Below, piece by piece: positions 26,821 to 36,834 of a stretch of 50,888 bases of DNA; the stretch's first letter is position 1; every line of letters starts with the position of its first letter. A program made the position numbers and the translations under genes. Where the stretch lies: assembly GCF_030811655.1 (NCBI RefSeq), contig NZ_JAUSRE010000029.1:1-50888 (forward strand). Reading direction: 5' to 3'. Below the pieces are notes generated by a model. The model was given only the letters and a program-made list of their open reading frames with translations, made no database searches and was not told where the DNA came from. Source of the DNA: Pseudarthrobacter enclensis (GTDB lineage: Bacteria > Actinomycetota > Actinomycetes > Actinomycetales > Micrococcaceae).

Positions 26821-28416
26821 TTACTGCCGGACGATGACGTTCGGATTGGCCTGCTGGCAGACTTTGTCGCCTGCCGTCTGGTTGACGATGTCCTGCGGCA
26901 ATGCGGCCGCGGCGGCACCCCCTGAGCCGGCCGCGAAAGCGGTGCCTGTGGTGAAATCGCTGCCAACATACACCTGGACTCCTGTCACGGCGGGAGCCGG
27001 AATCATGAGTGTCGAAGGGATCCCCAACAGCGCGGCGACGTCAGCCGCCACATCATTGAAGCCGTTGCCGTAATAGACAGCCGTTTTGCCGACCGGCTGG
27101 GCCAGGAACTGCCCCGTCTGGGTGAAGCCGCCGGCGACGAGGGCCTGCACGAGCTCCTGCGCGCGGCCGTTGACGCCGCTGCCGTTCGCAACGGTTACGG
27201 GCTGGATGGCTTTGTTGTAGGGCGGCACCGGCGGGGCTGTCGCGGTTGGAGACGCGGACGGGGATGCCGTCTCACTTGGTGACGGAGTTGTTGGTGCGGT
27301 GGGGTCGGTCAAATCAACGTTCTTCCGCAGTGCCGAGAAAAGCTGTGCGCCGGCAGGCTCCGCGATCACCAGCCGGTTGGGGTCGATGGGCGCCGGCGTC
27401 GTGGGTACTGCCACGAACGCGACCTTGGTGATGTCGATGTTCTTGAGTCGGTTTCCGATGGTCAACAGAGCTGGAACGGAAGCAAGCCCGTCGTCAACCG
27501 TCAGGTTCTGGGTCACCACATCGGCAATCTTCAGCATTTTGGCCGGATCGGACAGGGTTCCGTCGTCCTTGATCTTCCGGGTCAGCGACGACAGGAAGCT
27601 TTGCTGCGCCTTGATGCGGCCGAGGTCGCCGCCGTCGGCAAAGGCATGGCGGGCGCGCAGGAAGGCAAGGGCCATCTCCCCCTGCACAGAGGACGTCCCG
27701 GCCGGCAGCCGCAGCCCCGAGTCGGGATCATAAACTGCGTCACTGATGCAGACCTGAACACCGCCCACCGCATTGGACAGCTCCTTCACGGCGTTGAAGT
27801 CGGCCATCATGAAATGGTCCACCTGCATACCGGTGAGTTTGTTGATGGTGTCCACGGCACAGCCGATGCCGGCCTCGCTCATGGCCTCGTTGATCATGAC
27901 GCCGGTACGGGCCGGGTAGTCCTTGTTGGTCTTCCTGTCCTTGCAATCGGGAATGTCCACCAGCAGGTCGCGTGGGAAGCTGATGACGTTGACGCGCTTG
28001 TTGTCCTCGGAGATGTCCATCAGCATCATGACGTCCGACTTGCCGTAACCGGTGGAATCATCAGCCGTCCCGTACTCGGAGTTCTTTCCGTCCCTGGTAT
28101 CCGAACCAAGAATCAGGATCTGCAGCCGCCCCGTGGCATCGTTCCCGGGCGACTCGGTGGTCTCACCACCAGCGTTCAGGGGTGCTTTGGAAATATTGTT
28201 CTGGAGCCTGAAAAACCAGAATCCGGCAAAAGCGATTCCGGCCACCAGGACCAGTGCCACCACGCCGGTCACGGCTTTCAGCCATACGGGCATCCCGCGC
28301 AAAGGTCCAAGGTGCCGGGCAGCCCCAACAGCCCCGCCGTCCGAATGGCGGGACACCGGTCCCGGCCCGACTGACAGGTCAGCCTCGTTGTCGCGCTGAT
28401 CGCGGCCTTGACCCAC
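26821..28416 (-). CDS. LytR-CpsA-Psr (LCP) family cell-wall polymer ligase with LytR_C domain
   Basis: LCP enzymes attach teichoic acid-like or arabinogalactan-like polymers to peptidoglycan outside the membrane. The 531-residue product has a cytoplasmic N-terminus (about 45 residues), one membrane span (V-W-L-K-A-V-T-G-V-V-A-L, about 44-68), the LCP catalytic domain with I-L-G-S-D-T-R-D, S-D-V-M-M-L and S-F-P-R-D-L-L-V, R-A-R-H-A-F near 255 (active-site Arg), a Pro/Ser/Thr linker near 375-400, and a C-terminal LytR_C domain (V-A-N-G-S-G-V-N-G-R-A). GTG start. No surface polymer gene is adjacent. Confidence 0.9.
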   Translation of the reverse strand: MGQGRDQRDNEADLSVGPGPVSRHSDGGAVGAARHLGPLRGMPVWLKAVTGVVALVLVAGIAFAGFWFFRLQNNISKAPLNAGGETTESPGNDATGRLQILILGSDTRDGKNSEYGTADDSTGYGKSDVMMLMDISEDNKRVNVISFPRDLLVDIPDCKDRKTNKDYPARTGVMINEAMSEAGIGCAVDTINKLTGMQVDHFMMADFNAVKELSNAVGGVQVCISDAVYDPDSGLRLPAGTSSVQGEMALAFLRARHAFADGGDLGRIKAQQSFLSSLTRKIKDDGTLSDPAKMLKIADVVTQNLTVDDGLASVPALLTIGNRLKNIDITKVAFVAVPTTPAPIDPNRLVIAEPAGAQLFSALRKNVDLTDPTAPTTPSPSETASPSASPTATAPPVPPYNKAIQPVTVANGSGVNGRAQELVQALVAGGFTQTGQFLAQPVGKTAVYYGNGFNDVAADVAALLGIPSTLMIPAPAVTGVQVYVGSDFTTGTAFAAGSGGAAAAALPQDIVNQTAGDKVCQQANPNVIVRQ

Positions 28417-28513
28417 GTGCTGAACCTTCCTCTAGATTCGAAACCCGGCCCAACTTAGTGGTCCAGTTGGGAGAACTTCCCCGCCCCGCTCCCGGGGACC
28501 CCCTAGTCGTGGG

Positions 28514-29473
28514 TCAGAAACCCAATTTAACCAGCTGCTTGGGGTCACGCTGCCAGTCTTTGGCCACTTTGACGTGAAGGTCCAGGTAGACGCGGGTGCC
28601 CAGGAGCGCCTCGATGCCCTTGCGGGCGTTGGTGCCCACCTCACGCAGCCGGCTTCCGCCCTTACCGATGATGATGGCCTTCTGCGATGGCCGCTCAACA
28701 TAGAGGTTTACGCGGACGTCCAGCAGGGGGTTGTCTTCCGGCCGGTCCTCCCGGGGGACTATTTCCTCGACCACGACAGCCAGGGAGTGGGGAAGCTCGT
28801 CCCGGACCCCTTCCAGGGCGGCTTCGCGGATCAGCTCAGCCACCATAACGGCTTCGGGTTCGTCGGTGAGTTCTCCGTCCGGGTACAGCGGAGGGGACGG
28901 CGGCATGTGGCTGATCAGCACATCAGCAACGGTCTCAACCTGGAAACCGTCTGTGGCGGAAACGGGAACAATGTCCTTCCAGCCGTCCTCCCCCATCACC
29001 TCACGGCCAAGGGCCGCCACGGCAAGGAGCTGTTCGGTCAGTGCCTGCTTGTCCACGAGGTCAGCCTTGGTGACGATGGCAACCACCGGCTTGCGGCCGA
29101 CGGCGGCGAGCTGGGCAGCGATGAACTTGTCACCGGGGCCGATTTTCTCGTTGGCCGGAAGGCAGAATCCGATGGCGTCCACTTCGGCGAGAGTGTCCGC
29201 GACGAGGTCGTTCAGGCGCTTGCCGAGGAGGGTGCGGGGGCGGTGCAGGCCCGGCGTGTCCACGAGAATCAGCTGGGCGTCGTCCCGGTGCACGATTCCC
29301 CGGATGGTGTGCCGCGTGGTCTGCGGCTTGGCGGACGTAATGGCCACTTTCTTACCCACCAACGCGTTGGTGAGGGTGGATTTACCCGCGTTGGGGCGCC
29401 CCACCAGGACGGAAAACCCTGCGCGGAAGCCGCCAAAGTCGTCCGTATCCGCAACCTTATTTTTCTTGCTCAC
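28514..29473 (-). CDS. era: GTPase Era
   Basis: Ribosome-assembly GTPase that binds the 3' end of 16S rRNA. The 319-residue product has the G1 loop G-R-P-N-A-G-K-S-T, G2 with Q-T-T-R, G3 D-T-P-G, G4 T-K-A-D and a C-terminal KH domain with I-I-I-G-K-G-G-S-R-L-R-E. The frame extends to 29521, but the GTG at 29473 follows AGGGAG by seven bases and gives the usual N-terminus, so I use it. It overlaps the end of the CNNM gene by 17 bases and is the last of the phoH-ybeY-CNNM-era operon. Confidence 0.94.
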   Translation of the reverse strand: MSKKNKVADTDDFGGFRAGFSVLVGRPNAGKSTLTNALVGKKVAITSAKPQTTRHTIRGIVHRDDAQLILVDTPGLHRPRTLLGKRLNDLVADTLAEVDAIGFCLPANEKIGPGDKFIAAQLAAVGRKPVVAIVTKADLVDKQALTEQLLAVAALGREVMGEDGWKDIVPVSATDGFQVETVADVLISHMPPSPPLYPDGELTDEPEAVMVAELIREAALEGVRDELPHSLAVVVEEIVPREDRPEDNPLLDVRVNLYVERPSQKAIIIGKGGSRLREVGTNARKGIEALLGTRVYLDLHVKVAKDWQRDPKQLVKLGF

Positions 29474-30788
29474 GTGGAACTCCCTGCTGGGTTGCTTCGG
29501 CCTCTTCCAGGAGGCCTTCAAGGTCAGTCTCTACTCTTGGTACCGGTGCCGCAATGATGTGGCTGACCCGGTTTCGCCGGCCTTCCAGCCGTTCCGCGCG
29601 CAGGGACACGCCCTGCACCTCAACGCTGCTTCCGACGATCGGGACGCGGCCAAGCGCCTTGGCGAGGAGGCCACCGACGGTGTCCACTTCGTCGTCGTCA
29701 ATTTCCAGGTCGAAAAGCTCACCGAGGTTGTCGATGCCCATCCGCGCACTGACGCGGTAGGAGCCGTCACCGAGGGCCACCGCATCCGCGCTCTCGGTGT
29801 CGTATTCGTCCACGATCTCGCCCACAATTTCCTCGATCAGATCCTCGAGGGTCACCAGGCCGGCCGTGCCGCCGTACTCGTCGATGACAATGGCGACGTG
29901 TGTGGATTCCTTTTGCAGTTCGCGCAGGAGGTCGCTGACCGGCTTCGATTCCGGCACGTAACGGACTTCGCGCGCCAGTGACTCAACCACCGGCGGCTGC
30001 TGGCCTGCGCCCAGCTGGTGGACGACCGCGGCAACATCCTTGAGGTAGACGATGCCAAGGATGTGGTCCGTGTTTTCGTTGATGACCGGAATCCTGGAAT
30101 AGCCTGAACGAAGAAACAGGGACATCGCCTGGTGCAGGCTTGAGCCGGCATCGATGCTCACGATGTCCGTCCGGGGCACCATCACTGCCCGCACCAGCGT
30201 GTCACCGAAGTCGAATACGGACTGGATCATCTCCGCCTCGGTGTCCTCGATCATGTCGGACTCGCTGGCCCGGTCCACAAGTTCCCGGAACTCCTGCTCG
30301 CTGAAGAACGCGTCGTCGCCGCCGGGCGCACCAGGAGCTGCCGAACTTCCCAGGGCAACCAGCCAGCCCGGAATCGGTCCCAGCACGCTGGTGAGGAACC
30401 GGACCATCGGAGCGGTGAAGCGCACCACGGCCGTGGAATGCAGCCGCCCGAGCTGCCGGGGCGACACGCCCACGATCACGAATCCCAGGAGAGCCATGAT
30501 GCCGGTGGCCACCAGCCCGGCCAGCCACACGTTGTCGAGGAGGCTCGCGATAAGGACTGCGACAGCGACGGCGGAAGCCATCTCAAACCAGACACGCCAG
30601 AACCGCAGGGCCCGGGTGTGGGCTACGGGTTCGGCAAGGATGCGCCGCATGGCGGTGCCGCGGCTTCTGTGCAGTGCCTCTTCGGCGTCATGCCGGGGAA
30701 GGAAACTGAACGCCGCCTCGGCAGCTGTCAGCAGAGCCGCGACGGCAAGGAAGACCAGTGCCACCGCGACCAGGAGCAGTTGCGTCAC
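29457..30788 (-). CDS. CNNM/CBS-domain transporter-like protein (hemolysin C/CorC family)
   Basis: A 443-residue membrane protein: CNNM (DUF21) domain with four spans in the first 150 residues, two CBS domains (V-M-V-P-R-T-D-I-V-S-I near 205 and L-R-E-L-Q-K-E-S near 290, with D-E-Y-G-G-T-A-G-L-V-T-L-E-D), and a C-terminal CorC_HlyC domain. Such proteins are linked to Mg2+/Co2+ efflux; the old name hemolysin is historical. The GTG start overlaps the ybeY stop (GTGA), giving tight coupling. The family is sure, the transported ion is not. Confidence 0.9.
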   Translation of the reverse strand: MTQLLLVAVALVFLAVAALLTAAEAAFSFLPRHDAEEALHRSRGTAMRRILAEPVAHTRALRFWRVWFEMASAVAVAVLIASLLDNVWLAGLVATGIMALLGFVIVGVSPRQLGRLHSTAVVRFTAPMVRFLTSVLGPIPGWLVALGSSAAPGAPGGDDAFFSEQEFRELVDRASESDMIEDTEAEMIQSVFDFGDTLVRAVMVPRTDIVSIDAGSSLHQAMSLFLRSGYSRIPVINENTDHILGIVYLKDVAAVVHQLGAGQQPPVVESLAREVRYVPESKPVSDLLRELQKESTHVAIVIDEYGGTAGLVTLEDLIEEIVGEIVDEYDTESADAVALGDGSYRVSARMGIDNLGELFDLEIDDDEVDTVGGLLAKALGRVPIVGSSVEVQGVSLRAERLEGRRNRVSHIIAAPVPRVETDLEGLLEEAEATQQGVPREQEK

Positions 30789-31254
30789 TGGGTGGTCTCG
30801 GCGGGTGCTTCTTTGCCGGTGAAGCCGGACAGCAATTCACGCTGAAGACCGAACATCTCCGCCTTCTCCTCGGGCTCGGCGTGGTCGTAGCCCAGCAGGT
30901 GGAGAATGCCATGCGTGGTCAGCAGCAGCATCTCGTCCTGGAGCGAGTGGCCGGCATTCCTGGCCTGGACCTTCGCCACCTGCGGGCAGATGGCGATGTC
31001 GCCCAGCATGCCCTGCGGGGTGGGCCGGTCCGGGGTTCCGGGAGTCAGTTCGTCCATGGGAACCGACAGCACGTCCGTGGCGCCCGGCTCGTCCATGAGT
31101 TCGATGTGCAGCTTCTCCATGGCTGGTTCATCCACGAGCAGGATGGACAGTTCGGCCTGGGGATGGATGTAGAGCTGCTCGAAAATGTACCGTGACAGGG
31201 CAACGAGCTCCGACTCCTCCACTTGGATGCCGGACTCGTTGTTCACCTCGATGC

Positions 31255-31258
<4 letters not shown>
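30785..31258 (-). CDS. ybeY: Endoribonuclease YbeY (rRNA maturation)
   Basis: Zinc-dependent RNase for 16S rRNA 3'-end maturation and ribosome quality control. The 157-residue product has the signature H-G-I-L-H-L-L-G-Y-D-H, with three zinc His, plus the helical N-terminus and D-V-L-S-V-P-M. It lies between phoH and the CNNM gene; the GTG start overlaps the phoH stop by four bases, and its own stop overlaps the CNNM start in the same way. This clustering is conserved in bacteria. Confidence 0.95.
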
Positions 31259-32388
<1,130 letters not shown>

Positions 32389-32707
32389 TAGTTTTGTTGC
32401 TGATGCCGGCTCCCGTTGCCCGGAGCGCCGCGCCCAGCGGTCCCTCTATCTTACGCCAGCACCTGGAGGCTCCCGATACCGGGATGCTGCTTCCCGCGTG
32501 AAACGGTCCTTCCAGGGCTGCCCGGGCCCGCCGTTAGATATCAACTTCATATCGGCCTCATATCGTTCCCGTTGCAGTTGTGCCGGAAGCGGCTGGCAGC
32601 GGCTGATGTTGCGCAACGCTGTGCAATGCTGGAAATCCAGCATCTGTTGGGACACCAGGCCGCCAGGGGATCGGCCCGCCATGCCAGGAAAGGACAAGGG
32701 CAGTACT
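32389..32707. other. Intergenic region between divergent phoH and GerMN genes
   Basis: About 320 bases without a convincing gene. It holds the probable phoH promoter (TAAGAT on the minus strand) and two direct copies of CATATCG at 32548-32554 and 32559-32565, spaced exactly 11 bases (one helical turn), next to GATATC. The open frame that crosses it on the plus strand is an upstream extension of the lipoprotein gene with no coding character. Confidence 0.4.
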
Positions 32708-33664
32708 GTGCCGGTAACCTCTGCGCCCTACGGGGCAGGACGATACAAGGGCCGCCTGCGCCCGGCTGTCCTGGCAGGGATCCTGGTGCTGGTTCCGGCT
32801 CTGGCGGGCTGCACTGCCGACGGCGGGTCCTCGCCCGCAGCCACTGTCGCGTCCGTCCCCGCATCCGGCGGCACCATGCCCGATGCTCCCGCCACCAGCG
32901 CTCCGCTCGAAACCACCCAGTCCTCCAACAAGGCCCCGGTCTACTGGATCGGCCGCAGCGGCGGAAACATCTTCCTGTACCGCGAATTCCGCGACGTCCC
33001 GGAGCAGGAGAACCCGGTCACCCGGGCCCTGCGGGCCATGATGTCGGAGAAGCCGCTGGATCCCGACTTCTTCACCCCGTGGCAAAACCCGGACAAACTT
33101 GCCACGTCCATTTCCGGCAAGGACGTCATCACAGTCGATGTCTCCTCCGATGCCTTCAACAGCAACCTGGACGCCGACATGGCGGCCCGCGCCATCCAGC
33201 AGCTCATTTACACGGCAACGGCTGCTGCTGCCAGTTCGGGCCTTATCGACGCGGGGCAGCAGATCCGCGTCCGGATCCTGGTGGACGGCCACACGGACTA
33301 TGTTGCGTTCGGCAAGATCCAGTTGGGGTCCCTCATGACCCGCGCTGCCGGCCTGGTGGCACCGGTTTGGATCATCGACCCCCAGGAGAACACCGAGGTG
33401 CCGGCAGGCAGCGTCAAGATCACCGGACGAAGCACCTCTCCGGGGTCCAAGCTCCACTGGCAGATCCTGCAGTCGACGGACGGCGGCAGCAAGGCACCGT
33501 TCCTGACCGGCGAAACCACTGCGGCCACGGACCCGGCCCAGGCCGGCGCCTTTACCGTTGCCCTCAACCTGCCCGTGGGCGACTACGAACTGAGGGTGGC
33601 CCAGGCGGGCCAGGATGGCCAACCGGACCGGAACGAGGACACCAGGTCCTTCAAAGTGCGCTAG
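32708..33664 (+). CDS. GerMN/Gmad2-domain lipoprotein
   Basis: A 318-residue lipoprotein: basic N-terminus (GRYKGRLRP), hydrophobic segment and lipobox A-L-A-G-C with Cys35. After a Ser/Ala/Pro-rich linker comes a GerMN domain (about 80-200) and then a Gmad2 immunoglobulin-like domain (V-W-I-I-D-P-Q-E-N to the end). In actinobacteria such proteins occur without spores (LpqB-related envelope proteins). The GTG at 32708 is chosen because AAGGG lies seven bases upstream and it gives a normal signal peptide; ATG 32681 is possible. Its end overlaps the convergent rsmE end by 14 bases. Confidence 0.8.
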   Translation: MPVTSAPYGAGRYKGRLRPAVLAGILVLVPALAGCTADGGSSPAATVASVPASGGTMPDAPATSAPLETTQSSNKAPVYWIGRSGGNIFLYREFRDVPEQENPVTRALRAMMSEKPLDPDFFTPWQNPDKLATSISGKDVITVDVSSDAFNSNLDADMAARAIQQLIYTATAAAASSGLIDAGQQIRVRILVDGHTDYVAFGKIQLGSLMTRAAGLVAPVWIIDPQENTEVPAGSVKITGRSTSPGSKLHWQILQSTDGGSKAPFLTGETTAATDPAQAGAFTVALNLPVGDYELRVAQAGQDGQPDRNEDTRSFKVR

Positions 33665-34430
33665 CGGCCCATCGACCGAGGATGTCGCTGGCCAGTACGA
33701 CGGCGGCCGGCCCGGCCGTGGAGGAGCGCAGGACATGGTGCCCCAGCAGGGCAGTCACGGCACCTTTGTCGCAGAGCTTCGTTACTTCGCGAGGTCCGAT
33801 CCCGCCCTCCGGTCCAACGATCAGGAGGACTTCGCGGGGGCCGGCGCCCTCACCGGAGTGCCATTGCTCAAGGACAGTCCGGAGGGGGCGGACGGCGTCT
33901 TCATGCAGGATAACAGCCAGGTCTGCCGCCTCCACCGCAGCGGATAGTCCGGGTGTGTCGACGGCGGCCCGCACCTCGGGGATCCAGGCCCGCCGCGCCT
34001 GCTTGGCGGCGGCGGCAACCGAAGACTCCCACTTGGCGTGCGCCCGGGCGGCCCGTTCACCTTTCCAGCGCACAATGGAGCGTTCGGACTGCCACGGTAT
34101 GACGGCGTCGATCCCCAGCTCGGTGGCGGTTTCGATGGCAAGCTCGTCCCGGTCGCCCTTGGCCAGCGCCTGGACCAACACCAGCCGAACCTCCGGCCTT
34201 TCTTCCACTGTCAGCGAACCGCACTCCACCTCCATCCCGGAAGCGGCGGCGGAGACGACCTTCCCGGTCATGCGGGCGCCGGCACCGTCGACGATGTCCA
34301 CCGCCTCGCCCGGGGACAGCCGTTTGACGGTAACGGCGTGCCGTGCTTCCGCACCCTCGAGCACGAAAATATGCCCAGGCAGCATCCCGGCCAGCGAACC
34401 GGGCGACGTGAAGAAGACGGGATTGCTCAC
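33651..34430 (-). CDS. rsmE: 16S rRNA (uracil(1498)-N3)-methyltransferase
   Basis: SAM-dependent methylation of U1498 in 16S rRNA. The 259-residue product has the N-terminal PUA-like part (H-I-F-V-L-E-G-A-E-A-R-H-A-V-T-V-K-R-L) and the SPOUT knot with L-I-V-G-P-E-G-G-I-G-P-R-E-V and L-G-H-H-V-L-R-S-S-T-A, both diagnostic. Last gene of hrcA-dnaJ-rsmE, two bases after the dnaJ stop, as in many actinobacteria. Confidence 0.95.
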   Translation of the reverse strand: MSNPVFFTSPGSLAGMLPGHIFVLEGAEARHAVTVKRLSPGEAVDIVDGAGARMTGKVVSAAASGMEVECGSLTVEERPEVRLVLVQALAKGDRDELAIETATELGIDAVIPWQSERSIVRWKGERAARAHAKWESSVAAAAKQARRAWIPEVRAAVDTPGLSAAVEAADLAVILHEDAVRPLRTVLEQWHSGEGAGPREVLLIVGPEGGIGPREVTKLCDKGAVTALLGHHVLRSSTAGPAAVVLASDILGRWAASAL

Positions 34431-34432
34431 CG

Positions 34433-35560
34433 CTACAGGTTACCGAACCGGTCCCGGAGCTTCGCGAACATGCCGCCGCTGGCCGCCAGCTTGCCTTCCG
34501 TGATCTGTTCTCCACGCAGTTTGGCCAGTTGGCGCAGAAGGTCTTCCTGGGCGGCATCGAGTTTGGCCGGGGTATCCACCTGGAGATGGACCTTCAGGTC
34601 GCCGCGGCCGTAACCCCTCAGGTGGGTGACGCCCAGCCCGCGGAGGGTGATGATTTCACCGGACTGGGTACCGGGCTTGACGTCAATTTCCTGGGTACCG
34701 TCGAAGGTCTCCAGGCTGACATCCGTGCCCAGTGCCGCCGCTGTCATGGGAATGTGCAGGGTGGCATGCAGATCGTCGCCCTCGCGTACATAGGTGGCAT
34801 CGTTATTAACCCGGATCTCGACGTACAGGTCGCCGGCGGGACCGCCGGCGGGACCGGCTTCGCCCTGCCCGGACAGCTGGATCCGGGTTCCGGTTGCGAC
34901 TCCGGCGGGAACTTTGATGGTCAGGGAACGGCGGCTGCGGACGCGGCCCTGGCCGCTGCATTCGTTGCAGGGGTCCTTGATGACCGTGCCGAATCCTTCA
35001 CAGGTGCCGCAGGGTGCTGCGGTCATGACCTGCCCCAGGATGGAGCGGACGGCCCGCTGCACCTGGCCGCTGCCGCCGCAGATGTCGCAGCGTTCAGGCT
35101 GGGTGCCGGGGCGGCAGCAGGATCCGTCACAGGTGGGGCATACCACCGCGGTGTCCACTTCAAGCTTCTTGTTGACCCCGAACACGGCGTCCCGAAGGTC
35201 GATGCGGACACTGATGAGCGCGTCCTGGCCGCGGCGGACGCGTGAAGCGGGTCCGGTGCTGCCGCCGGCGCCGAAGAAGGTGTCGAAGATGTCCTGGAAG
35301 GCGAACCCCTGGCCGGCATACCCGCCGCCACCGAACCCGTTGTCCGTTCCGTTCTCGTTGCCGGTGGTGTCGTAGATCCTGCGCTTTTGGGGATCGGAAA
35401 GGACTTCGTATGCGTGGGTTACGGCCTTGAAGCGTTCTGCAGCGTCCTCCCCGGGGTTCACATCCGGGTGGAGGGTGCGGGCCAGCTTGCGGTAGGCCTT
35501 TTTGATCTCTTCCCCCGTTGCTTCGGGTGAGACTCCAAGGACGTCATAGTGGCTGCTCAA
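34433..35560 (-). CDS. dnaJ: Chaperone DnaJ
   Basis: Hsp40 co-chaperone that delivers clients to DnaK. The 375-residue product has an N-terminal J domain (Y-D-V-L-G-V-S-P-E-A, H-P-D-V-N-P-G), a Gly/Phe-rich segment (G-F-G-G-G-G-Y-A-G-Q-G-F), four CxxCxGxG-type zinc repeats (C-P-T-C-D-G, C-D-I-C-G-G, C-G-T-C-E-G, C-N-E-C-S-G) and the substrate-binding domain. It is the second DnaJ type found beside hrcA in actinobacteria, not the dnaK-operon copy. It is 89 bases after hrcA and so probably under CIRCE control. Confidence 0.95.
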   Translation of the reverse strand: MSSHYDVLGVSPEATGEEIKKAYRKLARTLHPDVNPGEDAAERFKAVTHAYEVLSDPQKRRIYDTTGNENGTDNGFGGGGYAGQGFAFQDIFDTFFGAGGSTGPASRVRRGQDALISVRIDLRDAVFGVNKKLEVDTAVVCPTCDGSCCRPGTQPERCDICGGSGQVQRAVRSILGQVMTAAPCGTCEGFGTVIKDPCNECSGQGRVRSRRSLTIKVPAGVATGTRIQLSGQGEAGPAGGPAGDLYVEIRVNNDATYVREGDDLHATLHIPMTAAALGTDVSLETFDGTQEIDVKPGTQSGEIITLRGLGVTHLRGYGRGDLKVHLQVDTPAKLDAAQEDLLRQLAKLRGEQITEGKLAASGGMFAKLRDRFGNL

Positions 35561-35649
35561 AGTTCGTGTCTCTTCCTTCTTGTACTGCGTTCAGTTGGGC
35601 ACCCTGGCTGCTTTGATGGCCAGCCCGAGCATGCTCCGGCTGCAAAGAG

Positions 35650-36663
35650 TCAGGGCCCCAGAATCCTGGACAGGTAACGGGCCACTGCCCTGACGGCGGC
35701 CATGGTGGTGGGGTAGTCCATCCGAGTGGGGCCCAGGATGCCTACTTTCGCGGCGCTGTCCGGGCCGTAGCCGGTGGCCACCACGGAGGCTTCCGCAAGG
35801 CCGTCATACGGGTTTTCCCTTCCGATGCTGACGGCCACGCCACGGTGGTCCTGGGCCATTTCGCTCAACAGCCGCAGCATCACCACCTGTTCCTCCAGCG
35901 CCTCGAGCACCGGACCGATGCTCAGGGGGAAGTCCACATTGGACCTGGCGAGGTTGGCGGTTCCGGCCATGACCATGCGGTCTTCCCGGCTGCTCTGGGC
36001 CAGCCCCTCCAGGCCCAGGGCCAGGGCATGGGCTGCCTGGCGCTGCGCATGGGGAGTTGCCGCCACCACCGCGGGCAGCGCCTGCGCCAGGTGGCTCAAG
36101 CGTGTTCCGCCCAGAGCCCCAAGGAACCGGGTGCGCAGGGCTGCCACCGTTTCGTCACCAAGGTCCTGCCCGACGTCGATGACCCGCTGCTCCACTTTGC
36201 CGCTGTTGGCGATGAGGACCACCAGGACCTTCCGGGGGGCAAGCAGGACGAATTCGATATGGCGGACAAGTGCCCTGCTCAGGTGCGGATACTGCACGAC
36301 CGCCACCTGGTTGGTCAGCTGGGACAGCAACCGGACGGTGCGGTCCAGCACGTCGTCGAGATCGTCGGCACCCTCGAGCAAGGTTTGGATGGCGCGGCGT
36401 TCAGGTGCCGAGAGTGGCTTCACCGCGGAGATCTGGTCGACGAAAAGCCGGTAGCCCTTGTCCGTGGGAATCCGCCCGGCACTGGTGTGGGGGGCCGTAA
36501 TCAGCCCCTCATCCTCCAGGGCTGCCATGTCATTGCGGATCGTGGCACTGGAAACGCCAAGATGATGCCGCTCCACCAGGGCTTTAGACCCGACCGGCTC
36601 GCGGGAGTGGACGTAGTCCTCCACGATGGCCCGCAGTACTTCCAGTTTGCGTGGCTCGCTCAC
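35650..36663 (-). CDS. hrcA: Heat-inducible transcription repressor HrcA
   Basis: Represses heat-shock genes by binding CIRCE elements. The 337-residue product has an N-terminal winged helix (V-L-R-A-I-V-E-D-Y-V, V-S-S-A-T-I-R-N-D-M-A-A-L-E-D-E-G-L) and the GAF-like HrcA core with conserved C-terminal I-G-P-T-R-M-D-Y. The frame extends to 36714, but the GTG at 36663 follows GGAGG by six bases and gives the usual V-S-E-P-R-K-L start. A CIRCE element lies 55 bases upstream, so it represses itself and dnaJ. Confidence 0.95.
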   Translation of the reverse strand: MSEPRKLEVLRAIVEDYVHSREPVGSKALVERHHLGVSSATIRNDMAALEDEGLITAPHTSAGRIPTDKGYRLFVDQISAVKPLSAPERRAIQTLLEGADDLDDVLDRTVRLLSQLTNQVAVVQYPHLSRALVRHIEFVLLAPRKVLVVLIANSGKVEQRVIDVGQDLGDETVAALRTRFLGALGGTRLSHLAQALPAVVAATPHAQRQAAHALALGLEGLAQSSREDRMVMAGTANLARSNVDFPLSIGPVLEALEEQVVMLRLLSEMAQDHRGVAVSIGRENPYDGLAEASVVATGYGPDSAAKVGILGPTRMDYPTTMAAVRAVARYLSRILGP

Positions 36664-36717
36664 TCTCCACCTCCATCCATGGTCCGGGTACATGCCCCGC
36701 CCGGTGCAACGCAAGGG

Positions 36718-36744
36718 TTAGCACTCGACATGCCTAAGTGCTAA
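36718..36744. promoter_or_regulatory. CIRCE element (HrcA operator)
   Basis: TTAGCACTC, nine bases, then AAGTGCTAA, differing from the CIRCE consensus TTAGCACTC-N9-GAGTGCTAA at one position. It lies in front of hrcA and also near the start of the divergent DUF3097 gene. Confidence 0.93.
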
Positions 36745-36834
36745 CAGTCTATTATGCCTTGGCCCGTTGTTAGCATTGGTACCGCTCCGGGCGAAATTCC
36801 GGAGGAAGGACCTAGCGCTAGGCGGATCGATTCC

